Below, piece by piece: positions 15,175 through 22,289 of a DNA stretch of 64,000 bases (its first letter is position 1; every line of letters starts with the position of its first letter). The DNA is taken from IMG/VR virus record IMGVR_UViG_3300001460_006335, positions 1-64,000 of that record; one strand, given 5' to 3'. Origin of the DNA: a virus. The translations under genes and the position numbers were made by a program. The notes under the pieces were generated by a model. The model ran no database searches. It was not told the origin of the DNA and worked only from the letters and a program-made list of their open reading frames with translations.

Positions 15175-15365
15175 TTTTTGTCTCTCAATTTCATATGTTG
15201 TTTAGTGAACCATACAGGAACTCCAGGATTTAAGTCAATTAGTTCTTGCTCTGTATATGTTTCTGGAAGTCTAACACCATGCTTTTTGAATTGTTCATAA
15301 AATATATCAGCAATTTCATCTTTGTCTTTGTTTCTATATGGAGAATTTTTAGTCCAGTTTTTCAT
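15171..15365 (-). CDS. Small charged protein (64 aa)
   Basis: A short hydrophilic protein, MKNWTKNSPYRNKDKDEIADIFYEQFKKHGV and so on, with one likely amphipathic helix (DEIADIFYEQFKKHG), then PETYTEQELIDLNPGVPVWFTKQHMKLRDKK. I do not recognise a family. It is retained because its stop overlaps the GAPDH start (ATGA), and its start lies 4 bases after the methyltransferase stop, the same compact packing as all neighbours. Composition matches adjacent genes. Confidence 0.62.
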   Translation of the reverse strand: MKNWTKNSPYRNKDKDEIADIFYEQFKKHGVRLPETYTEQELIDLNPGVPVWFTKQHMKLRDKK

Positions 15366-15369
15366 TAAA

Positions 15370-15918
15370 TTATTCCGCTTTATTTCTTAATAAGACAATG
15401 TATTTTATAACATTAAGATTAAATTTTTCTCTATAATTTTCTTTTATTTTTTCACTAACTATTTCCCAATTATATTTTTGAATTTTATTTTTCCACCACT
15501 CCGGAGATTCAACAATCAAGTGTGCATTCCTTCCATCTGATAATAATTTTTTTGCAGGATGACACGCTATTAAATGATACTGATACTTTTTGGTTATACT
15601 AAACAATGTATCTAATGTTTGATCTATGTGTGCAGGTTCAACGTGTTCTAGTACATCACTACTATAGGTAATATCAACTTCTGTTGGTAATTGTATAGGC
15701 GAAGTAACTGGGTCATATGTATAAAGATTAATATTAGGATATGTATTTTTTATCCATTCGGATGTATATCCTTTACCACTACCAAAGTCTAAAATAGACT
15801 TTGTATCATTATTAATTAAATCTACTACATCCTTAGGTAATCCTTTACCGCTACCAAAAGATGAAGTACTATGTAGTTTTTTAAGTTGTTCTAAGTATTC
15901 AGTTGAAAGTTTTGTCAT
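15370..15918 (-). CDS. Class I SAM-dependent methyltransferase-like protein
   Basis: The 182-residue protein has the Rossmann methyltransferase signature: motif I ILDFGSGKGYTSEWI (about 40-54), a motif II-like acidic segment LYTYDPVTSP (about 62-71), and VDITYSSDVLEHVEP (about 77-91), where SSDVLEHV is typical of small-molecule or sugar methyltransferases (Methyltransf_11 type). It ends with a helical basic segment. The target is unknown; the adjacent cupin and Kdo genes suggest a sugar. It overlaps the cupin gene by 4 bases. Confidence 0.78.
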   Translation of the reverse strand: MTKLSTEYLEQLKKLHSTSSFGSGKGLPKDVVDLINNDTKSILDFGSGKGYTSEWIKNTYPNINLYTYDPVTSPIQLPTEVDITYSSDVLEHVEPAHIDQTLDTLFSITKKYQYHLIACHPAKKLLSDGRNAHLIVESPEWWKNKIQKYNWEIVSEKIKENYREKFNLNVIKYIVLLRNKAE

Positions 15919-16259
15919 ACATTTGATCCGGCGGTCCTTCTTACAATATCATCGTGATTAAATTCAGCCCAATATAATTCAAATGCAACGCCGTCTTCTA
16001 GTCCTTCAAATTGATGTATTTTACCCGGCTTTACTTGTGTAAACTGTCCACCGGTAAGAATTGTTTCGTCGACAAGTCCTTGATCTTCTTGCCAAACTCT
16101 GACAATCATTTTGCCTGACTCAACAAAGAATCCATTCCATTTAAATTTATGCTCATGCTCAGAACATTTGAATCCTGCTTTGTATTCAATACGATGAAAT
16201 TCAAGCACACCGTTTGCGTGGATTAATTCAGTTTGTCCCCAAATTTTTCCTGCCTTCAT
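15915..16259 (-). CDS. Cupin-domain protein
   Basis: This 114-residue single-domain cupin has the two conserved blocks: GFKCSEHEHKFKWNGFFVESGKMIV (about 29-53; HxH metal pair, with E/G/G positions) and QVKPGKIHQFEGLEDGVAFELYW (about 76-98; PGxxHxF). The family resembles mannose-6-phosphate isomerase-like or dTDP-sugar epimerase-like small cupins that act on sugar phosphates or sense metabolites. It overlaps the small membrane gene at its start (ATGA) and the methyltransferase at its end. A role in glycan precursor metabolism is inferred from neighbours only. Confidence 0.78.
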   Translation of the reverse strand: MKAGKIWGQTELIHANGVLEFHRIEYKAGFKCSEHEHKFKWNGFFVESGKMIVRVWQEDQGLVDETILTGGQFTQVKPGKIHQFEGLEDGVAFELYWAEFNHDDIVRRTAGSNV

Positions 16260-16408
16260 TCGCTCATCTCCTTTAGCATAGTGTTTATATCTTCGATCTT
16301 ACTTTCCATATTATCTAGTCTATTTTCAAGTTGATCAGTTGCAATATAACCAAGTACACCTGCAACAACTAGCATTGACCAAAAAATTATTCCTAAATAT
16401 TTGTTCAT
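16256..16408 (-). CDS. Small membrane protein with coiled-coil tail (50 aa)
   Basis: A short gene with a textbook ribosome site (GGAGAAAAGATA before the ATG). The product begins MNKYLGIIFWSMLVVAGVLG, a single transmembrane segment, followed by a heptad-like helix with LENRLDNMESKIEDINTM and ends KEMSE. Its TGA overlaps the ATG of the cupin gene. Topology is probably N-in with a cytoplasmic or periplasmic coiled coil. Spanin, holin accessory or membrane anchor roles are possible; nothing in the sequence decides. Confidence 0.75.
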   Translation of the reverse strand: MNKYLGIIFWSMLVVAGVLGYIATDQLENRLDNMESKIEDINTMLKEMSE

Positions 16409-16419
16409 TATCTTTTCTC

Positions 16420-16926
16420 CTATAATAATTTACCATAATCTATAACTTCACTTTGCCTGTTAATGTCTTTTACAAAAAATGCACAATCAGGATTGTTTCC
16501 TGTAGTTATAGGAATACTTAGTAATTGTCCAGTTTTTATTTTTGGAAAATACCATTTCACATCATTATAAAAACTTGTAATTTCTATTTTGCCAAATTTA
16601 GGTTTGCTTCCTGTAAGAGGATTAAACAAGTAAGCTTCGAAGCCACGTTGATTAAGACTTGTTAATGGAAGGACTTCTAAATCACTTCCTGATTGACTAC
16701 ATCCAACTGCTACACACCAATCTAATGGCATAGTAACAGACTGTCCGTCAATATCTAAAACTACTGCTGGCGCACTGAAGCTTTCTAAAAAAATCAATGG
16801 TATAAAAAAGAAATCCGGATCTTGCGGATTACTATTATCTAAAACACTAAATCTTAAAGAATCATCAACTTCGTCAGGTATAGTAGTTAAATTAAAACTC
16901 TGGTTCTCGAGCGTGAGTATATTCAT
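16420..16926 (-). CDS. Hypothetical protein downstream of uvsW (168 aa)
   Basis: The ATG at 16926 (TAATG overlap with the uvsW stop) gives MNILTLENQSFNLTTIPDE and 168 residues. The protein is beta-rich: FFFIPLIFLESFSAPAVVLDIDGQSVTMPLDWCVAVGC, then FEAYLFNPLTGSKPKFGKIEI and DVKWYFPKIKTGQLLSIPI. It contains no motif I recognise. The pattern of short beta strands and a conserved-looking PLDWC turn occurs in unnamed proteins that follow uvsW in marine T4-like phages. It probably shares the uvsW message; a start three codons earlier is less likely. Confidence 0.65.
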   Translation of the reverse strand: MNILTLENQSFNLTTIPDEVDDSLRFSVLDNSNPQDPDFFFIPLIFLESFSAPAVVLDIDGQSVTMPLDWCVAVGCSQSGSDLEVLPLTSLNQRGFEAYLFNPLTGSKPKFGKIEITSFYNDVKWYFPKIKTGQLLSIPITTGNNPDCAFFVKDINRQSEVIDYGKLL

Positions 16927-18389
16927 TATTTCCAATCTACCTTTTCAATGGTGAATGGGTACTGCGCCTCTTTGTAAAACTTTTTACGTTGAGTTAGATG
17001 CCGCTTCGCAAACTTACACGTTGATGTAAGATCCCATATCTGAACGAAGTCTTTGTCTTTTGCCTTTCTTACGCCTCTACCAATTGATTGAATCACACGA
17101 ACAAATGACTTGCCAGGCTCAATAAGTACAAGATTAAATATCCTAGGAATATTGATGCCAACGGATGCAACGCCATACGTTGCAATAACAACATGGTTAG
17201 TCCCTTGATTAATTTCGTCATATGCTTCTTTTCTATCTTTTAATTTAACATCGCCTTTAACAAATGTACTATTAGGTATAAGTGTTTGTAATTGTTCACC
17301 AGCACTTATTCGGTCTACTAGTATTAATGTATTGCCTGCTTCTCTTACTGTGTTTAATAATTTGCCTAAATATTCTATTCTATCTTGATTTGTTACAAGA
17401 TATTTTAATTCTTCTTGATAATTACTGTGTACTTGGGTATCAAGTAGCTGTACAATGTTTACGTGACACTGAGCAAGTACACCTTTGTCTTGTAGTTCCT
17501 TTGCACTAATTTCTCCAATAACTGGACCTAAACTAGCGTGTATACTTTCAAATTCAAACTTTTCTTTTGGTATTGTACCAGTAAGTCCCCAACGTATTGG
17601 AGCATTTTTTAGATTGCGTGTAAGCAAATTTTTAAGTACTTCTGCCTTTGCTTGATGTACTTCGTCAACAATTACAGTTGTTACTCCATCCAAAAATTCT
17701 GCAAGACTTAAAACTGCATCACCGTCTTTATGTTTTTTATCTAATATATTTAAACTTTGCCAGGTACAAATTGTATGTGTTTTTCCTAGTTCTTTTCTAT
17801 CTCCAAAATAAACACCAACGTCTAATCCGCAATTTATATAATCTTCTTCAGTTTGTACAACAAGACTTTTGTTTGGTACAACAACAATACTTCTTCCGTA
17901 CTTTTCTCCAAGATGACTAAGTGTTGCAGTAGTTATAGTTTTACCTGCTCCGGTAGCAATTTGTTGCAAGCTTTGTGGTGCTTGTAAAAAATTATTAACT
18001 GCTTCTACTTGATAATCACGCAGAATTACATCTTCACCTTCTGCAGGATGACCTTGTGGCCATACAACACCTTGGTCGGCCCAGTAGCGTTCTGTAACAG
18101 GAGTAAAGTTCAATTTAATTGGATGCCGCCTATCGTCTATATCAACTATTTGTACTTTGTTTTTTGCTAATACATCTGTGATAGTATCAAGATGATTTAC
18201 ATAACCTGTACCACCAATACCAAAAAATGCAACCTTACCATCCCAACGTCCTAATTTATATTGAGGCATATACCTAGCATAAGGCACCTCAAACTTAAGA
18301 CTATTTGCTAACTTTCTTCGTACGTCAACATCAAGTCCTTCAAGTTTAATGTTTACCTCGTCCTCTATTATAAGTTTACAAGTTGCCAA
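16926..18389 (-). CDS. uvsW: UvsW-type superfamily 2 helicase
   Basis: The 487-residue protein matches T4 UvsW, the RNA-DNA and branched-DNA helicase that removes R-loops and drives fork regression, switching origin-dependent to recombination-dependent replication. An N-terminal alpha/beta substrate-grip domain (1-120; MPQYKLGRWDGKVAFF) precedes the motor: Walker A QIATGAGKT (143-151), Walker B IVDEVHQ (about 239-245), GLTGTIPKEKFE, and a helicase C domain with IATYGVASVGINIPR and QSIGRGVRKAKDKD. Length matches T4 (about 500). It overlaps the upstream 413-aa gene by 22 bases and is read from the promoter at 19615-19643. Confidence 0.93.
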   Translation of the reverse strand: MATCKLIIEDEVNIKLEGLDVDVRRKLANSLKFEVPYARYMPQYKLGRWDGKVAFFGIGGTGYVNHLDTITDVLAKNKVQIVDIDDRRHPIKLNFTPVTERYWADQGVVWPQGHPAEGEDVILRDYQVEAVNNFLQAPQSLQQIATGAGKTITTATLSHLGEKYGRSIVVVPNKSLVVQTEEDYINCGLDVGVYFGDRKELGKTHTICTWQSLNILDKKHKDGDAVLSLAEFLDGVTTVIVDEVHQAKAEVLKNLLTRNLKNAPIRWGLTGTIPKEKFEFESIHASLGPVIGEISAKELQDKGVLAQCHVNIVQLLDTQVHSNYQEELKYLVTNQDRIEYLGKLLNTVREAGNTLILVDRISAGEQLQTLIPNSTFVKGDVKLKDRKEAYDEINQGTNHVVIATYGVASVGINIPRIFNLVLIEPGKSFVRVIQSIGRGVRKAKDKDFVQIWDLTSTCKFAKRHLTQRKKFYKEAQYPFTIEKVDWK

Positions 18390-19609
18390 GAATTGAATCC
18401 TTTATTATAAGTTTGTTTAAAGTTACTTAAATCTGTATCATTGTATGCTATCAAATCACAATTAAAAGTAATGTAGCTAGTAACTAATCTACTAGGTCGA
18501 AGACTTGATTTACAAAATGCAGTTGTTGGTTTAAACGAACTTTTCAATAAAACTTTAGGTAGTTTATCTTTTTTAATATACACTATTTTTGTTTTATTGT
18601 CTACCCAGTTATTTAACTTTTTATCTTTTACAAATTCATTTAACTGAACATTTGTTTTATCTGAACTTTCAATTCGAAACAAAATGCTTTGTAACTCATT
18701 AGGTACGTATTTTGAAAATCCGTTATATAATTCTTGTAGCTGAAAGTAAGAATCATCTTTATCTAAGCAAACAATTATTGGATATCTATTGAGATGATCA
18801 AATACATCGGCAATGTTATATATAGTATATTTGTTTTGATCTGCTAATACTGCTGGTTCTTTTCTATAAGCAATCTTATCTAACAGTGTATCTATTTTTT
18901 TATTATTGTTTAAAAAGAAGCCATATTTAATTGACTTATCTGCTATCGATTTTTCGTCAGATAGTTTTTGTACAATATCGGTAACATTTGGTGATATGTT
19001 AAAAAATTTATTATCTTTATAATAAGGTATGTAATTATTTTTGTTGTTGATAATATCTTCAACTTTTTTAGCAGTATCTATAATAACTTTATCTGTATTC
19101 CATGTAGGAAAATTATCAACTAAATTATAACATATTTTTGAATCAAACAAAAAATAATGCTCGTGTGAATTTTTTTCATGAAAGTATTCATTTCTTTTTG
19201 TTTTTAGTAAACAGCTTTCTAATTTAGAAATATGTTTTTTATTAAATGGAAATCTTACTTTTATATAATCTCCATCTTTAAGTGTAAGATACGATCTATC
19301 ATGTCCAATAATTTTTGATTTATCTACAACAGTAATATACTTACTACGGTCAATTTCTCTAAACGGACTTCTTGTTGTTTCAAGAGAATATTGCCAGTTT
19401 CTAATTTCATATTTTATAAATTGATTTTTATAAATTTGTAATTTTGTTTTTAATAAATTATGTTGCCTATCAGTTAACGCAACACCTTTGTTTATTTGTC
19501 TATCAAAACTATTTAATAAAGTAAGATCAGCATTTTTTAAAACAAACTCATGATTGTGTTTGCCCAGAACTACTTGTAACAAATCTTCTATGTTTTCTGT
19601 ACTTGTCAT
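18368..19609 (-). CDS. Hypothetical protein preceding uvsW (413 aa)
   Basis: I do not recognise this protein. It is very rich in Lys, Asn, Asp and Ile. A helical N-terminus (IEDLLQVVLGKHNHEFVLKNADLTLLNSFDRQ) is followed by a basic domain with short strands and, near the end, FKPTTAFCKSSLRPSRLVTSYITFNCDLIAYND. No nucleotide-binding loop is present. It sits directly ahead of uvsW with a 22-base overlap, so a recombination or repair role is plausible by context. There is no Shine-Dalgarno; a perfect sigma-70 promoter ends 5 bases before the ATG, making a leaderless message likely. The next in-frame Met is too far downstream to be the true start. Confidence 0.65.
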   Translation of the reverse strand: MTSTENIEDLLQVVLGKHNHEFVLKNADLTLLNSFDRQINKGVALTDRQHNLLKTKLQIYKNQFIKYEIRNWQYSLETTRSPFREIDRSKYITVVDKSKIIGHDRSYLTLKDGDYIKVRFPFNKKHISKLESCLLKTKRNEYFHEKNSHEHYFLFDSKICYNLVDNFPTWNTDKVIIDTAKKVEDIINNKNNYIPYYKDNKFFNISPNVTDIVQKLSDEKSIADKSIKYGFFLNNNKKIDTLLDKIAYRKEPAVLADQNKYTIYNIADVFDHLNRYPIIVCLDKDDSYFQLQELYNGFSKYVPNELQSILFRIESSDKTNVQLNEFVKDKKLNNWVDNKTKIVYIKKDKLPKVLLKSSFKPTTAFCKSSLRPSRLVTSYITFNCDLIAYNDTDLSNFKQTYNKGFNSWQLVNL

Positions 19610-19614
19610 AGTTT

Positions 19615-19643
19615 ATTATAACAAACTATATATAGTTTGTCAA
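19615..19643 (-). promoter_or_regulatory. Consensus sigma-70 promoter for the uvsW operon
   Basis: Minus strand: TTGACA (19643-19638), 17-base spacer, TATAAT (19620-19615), then AAACT and ATG. Both boxes are exact consensus. The -35 lies inside the last codons of the upstream glycosyltransferase gene, and the predicted +1 is at the start codon. Confidence 0.82.
19621..19640. repeat. 20-bp perfect palindrome in promoter spacer
   Basis: ACAAACTATATATAGTTTGT is a perfect palindrome that fills the spacer between the -35 and -10 boxes of the uvsW-operon promoter and slightly overlaps the -35. Position and symmetry suggest an operator for a dimeric regulator. A hairpin role for the upstream gene's 3' end is less likely, as no T-run follows. 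Confidence 0.65.
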
Positions 19644-20477
19644 TCTTTTCAAGGGAATGCCTTTACTTATTTCTTCTTCAGTAAATTCTGTCCATGCATA
19701 ATCATTTAACCATTGTTGTCTTTCTGGTTTATTTGGATTGTTGATTGTTTTTAAGCCTGTGTTAGAAACCGGCCATGCTAAACTACTTGGACCAGTAAAT
19801 GCAGGAATACCATTAATAACAGCTTGTATTCCAGGATTACTACTCCAGTTTATAACAGCATAACTGTCTTTAAAACTAAGATTAAAGTCGTCATATGTTC
19901 CGTTTACTTTTTGCGGCGCATCAGTATATACATTTGTATATTGATTTTCAAGTGCTTCTAATAAACATCTTGGATGCGGTCTAAATACAATTGATAAGTC
20001 TGTATACAGTTTTATTTCGTCTATTATACTTGTTACCCATTTACTCATTTTTGGCATATTTTGCCATTGTAAACTTTTTTCATGTTGACCACATATTAAT
20101 ATATGATCTCCTGCTTTACGCCAAGGTTTTAAAGATAACCCAAGGCTATTAGCACGATCAGCATTGTTACCCATAGTGCCAAACTGTGCGTCACGATTGA
20201 TTCCATTAAGTCCTACCTTCCATGTTATTCCTCTTTTTATACTGCCTACTTCTAATACAATAACCGGCTTTTTGCGTTTTTGACAACTGGTCCAAATATG
20301 TTTATTACTAGCCATTCGCCCGTTAAAAAGCACACTCCAAATAACATGAACATCGGAATTGTTAATATTAGTATCATTACTAATAGTATGCCCATTACTA
20401 ATACAAGAATGTTCGAAAGCATCAAAAATAGTACGGGAATTGTTCGCTCCATATTCTCTCCATAATCTGAATTTCAT
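19626..20477 (-). CDS. GT-B-like glycosyltransferase/glycan protein
   Basis: Starting at the ATG at 20477 (MKFRLWREYG), the protein has 283 residues; earlier in-frame starts would run into the divergent gene. The segment GDHILICGQHEKSLQW, then IKLYTDLSIVFRPHPR, then YAVINWSSNPGIQAVINGIPAFTGPSSLAWPV resembles the C-terminal donor-binding half of GT-B enzymes such as capsular or CDP-glycerol-type transferases. The same order appears in the two other local proteins at 21348-22289 and 22286-24052, so the three are paralogous. Its role is probably glycan assembly or modification. A GTTAAATA late-type box lies 21 bases upstream. Confidence 0.6.
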   Translation of the reverse strand: MKFRLWREYGANNSRTIFDAFEHSCISNGHTISNDTNINNSDVHVIWSVLFNGRMASNKHIWTSCQKRKKPVIVLEVGSIKRGITWKVGLNGINRDAQFGTMGNNADRANSLGLSLKPWRKAGDHILICGQHEKSLQWQNMPKMSKWVTSIIDEIKLYTDLSIVFRPHPRCLLEALENQYTNVYTDAPQKVNGTYDDFNLSFKDSYAVINWSSNPGIQAVINGIPAFTGPSSLAWPVSNTGLKTINNPNKPERQQWLNDYAWTEFTEEEISKGIPLKRLTNYI

Positions 20478-20478
20478 A

Positions 20479-20505
20479 AGTAAATACTCCAGTACACTAT
20501 TTAAC
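20479..20505. promoter_or_regulatory. Divergent late promoter pair
   Basis: In the 40-base gap between divergent glycosyltransferase genes, the plus strand has AGTAAATACTCC (20479-20490), close to the T4 late consensus TATAAATACTCC, 27 bases before the ATG at 20518. The minus strand has GTTAAATA (20505-20498), 20 bases before the ATG at 20477, with GGAG between. Both are single-mismatch type boxes. Confidence 0.5.
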
Positions 20506-20517
20506 AAGGGAAACAAA

Positions 20518-21360
20518 ATGTCAGCAATAACTGTGGTAACAACATTCAATAAACAAGGAATGGATTTATACGGACAGAGATTTATCGAATCGTTTGAAGA
20601 AAATGTTGACGAATCTATCAAGTTATTTGTGTATGCAGAAGATTGCTTTCCGGCTATTGTAGGAAGACATCGTGTTTTTGAACTTCAGACAAGACAACTA
20701 TTACCTAAACTTATGGAGTTCAAAAAACGCTGGAAAGATGTTCCAAAAGCAAATGGCATTCCGCCAGACGATATTAAAGCTCGTAGACCTCGAGATCATC
20801 ATAAAGAATTTAAATGGAATGCTGTACGCTTTGCTAATAAAGTTTATGCAGTATTAGATGCATTTGAACGAAGTACAGATTGGTGTGTATGGATGGACGC
20901 AGATACATTTGTTCATAGCAATTGGTCACAAAAGCAATTTGAATCTTTACTACCAAATGATAAATGGTTAACTTATGTGGGCAGGGGTAAAGGATCACAA
21001 ACATGGCCAGAGTGCGGATTCTACGGTATGAATAAAAATCATTCAATGTGTGTACAGTTCTTAAAAGAATTTGAAAGATTTTATGAAGACGCTGAGAATG
21101 GAATTTTTAAATTAGAAGAATGGCATGATAGTTATGTATTTGGACATATATTAAACATAATGAAAGCTACTGATAATAATGTATTGGATTATAGTGCAGA
21201 AATGTATTTAAAAGAAGCTAAAACCGGAGGCGGTGGCCATCCGTTAATTAATACTGAATTAGGAAAATATATTGATCATATGAAGGGCGATAGAAAAAAT
21301 ACAGGTAAAAGTTTACAAAAAGATTTAATGGTTAATCGCAAAGAAAACTACTGGCAGTAG
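20518..21360 (+). CDS. GT-A-like glycosyltransferase (280 aa)
   Basis: The start ATG at 20518 has AAGGG upstream and gives MSAITVVTTFNKQGMDLYG. Around residues 121-131, DWCVWMDADTFV, is a DxD metal motif (D127, D129) typical of nucleotide-sugar-dependent GT-A enzymes. A Trp/His-rich acceptor region (WHDSYVFGHIL) and a basic C-terminus (DRKNTGKSLQKDLM) follow. It probably transfers a sugar to the phage-directed glycan. It is the only plus-strand gene of the glycan island and its 3' end overlaps the convergent gene by 13 bases. Upstream in-frame extension is antisense to the neighbour and rejected. Confidence 0.72.
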   Translation: MSAITVVTTFNKQGMDLYGQRFIESFEENVDESIKLFVYAEDCFPAIVGRHRVFELQTRQLLPKLMEFKKRWKDVPKANGIPPDDIKARRPRDHHKEFKWNAVRFANKVYAVLDAFERSTDWCVWMDADTFVHSNWSQKQFESLLPNDKWLTYVGRGKGSQTWPECGFYGMNKNHSMCVQFLKEFERFYEDAENGIFKLEEWHDSYVFGHILNIMKATDNNVLDYSAEMYLKEAKTGGGGHPLINTELGKYIDHMKGDRKNTGKSLQKDLMVNRKENYWQ

Positions 21361-22289
21361 TTCCTTATATGGTTCCAACATTCGCCACTTTCTAATTCTT
21401 GAAAATTCCAATGAAACATACTTATACGCCTAAGCCATTTTAATCTATCAAATTCTTTAGGGTTATCAATATCTAATATACTATGATTACTTACTTCTGC
21501 ACATTGACTTTTTGTAGGATCAGTAGTAAAAGCATGATAGCCTTGTATAATTGGTCCAACAATTCCGCTACTATTTTTGTTTACTACTGCATAACAATTT
21601 TGTAAATCGTTTTGTAACCAGTTGTTTGGATCCACAACTTCAACTTTTTTCAAGTGCCTAAACGGGTTACTCTTTTGCTCTATAAAAAAGTTACGTGATT
21701 GTTTACAGCCTGGATGAGCTCTTATTTTTATTCTTCTTTTACAACCAGCACTCCTAATTTTTTCTATTGTGCTAATAGTCCAGTCAATTACACTTTCTCC
21801 GCTCATACTCCAACCACCTTGCCTTTGTAATAGTAGTAAAATATGATCGCCATCTTTTTTATAATCTTGTAATTGTAGTCCGCTATTGATTGATATTTTA
21901 TTCCATCTTTGTTCGTCTATAATATCATCGCAATATATTCCTGTGTTAGGAAAAACTCCGTTCAAACTATAACGCAAATATCCATGTCTATTTTTCTTGT
22001 CAGCATATAAAAATAGATTTGCATCTGCAACTATAGTATGTTTATTATTTTTAATTTGATGATTAATTACTTTTTTTCTTAATTGTAAATGGCTAGGATT
22101 TACATCTGAATATACCCACCCTTGTATTACAGCGGCATCACAATCTATAGGGTGATAATCTCTATGTAGCGTTGCACTATCACCAGTACGTAAAACACCA
22201 TTATAAAACTTAATTAGCAGTTCTTCTTTTTGGACATTAGTATTACCTCTTGGAACACTAGTTAAATAACTTACAACAGTTTTCTTCAT
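21348..22289 (-). CDS. GT-B-like glycan protein, paralogue of neighbours
   Basis: The 313-residue protein has a basic start (MKKTVVSYLTSVPRGN), a middle with YCDDIIDEQRWNKISINSG and DGDHILLLLQRQGGWSM, then RRIKIRAHPGCKQSR, and CYAVVNKNSSGIVGPIIQGYHAFTTDPTKS. The last two blocks correspond to the FRPHPR and YAVINWSSNPGIQAVINGIPAFTG blocks of the gene at 19626-20477. Proteins of this type accompany capsule or LPS genes and may be glycosyltransferases or polysaccharide-export related; no DxD or HxGH motif is seen. It overlaps the bifunctional transferase gene by 4 bases. Confidence 0.58.
   Translation of the reverse strand: MKKTVVSYLTSVPRGNTNVQKEELLIKFYNGVLRTGDSATLHRDYHPIDCDAAVIQGWVYSDVNPSHLQLRKKVINHQIKNNKHTIVADANLFLYADKKNRHGYLRYSLNGVFPNTGIYCDDIIDEQRWNKISINSGLQLQDYKKDGDHILLLLQRQGGWSMSGESVIDWTISTIEKIRSAGCKRRIKIRAHPGCKQSRNFFIEQKSNPFRHLKKVEVVDPNNWLQNDLQNCYAVVNKNSSGIVGPIIQGYHAFTTDPTKSQCAEVSNHSILDIDNPKEFDRLKWLRRISMFHWNFQELESGECWNHIRNYCQ

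Noticed and set aside
20359-20517. N-terminal extension of the plus-strand glycosyltransferase
   Set aside because: The extension is antisense to the 5' end of the divergent gene and crosses the promoter gap; the ATG at 20518 has its own AAGGG site.
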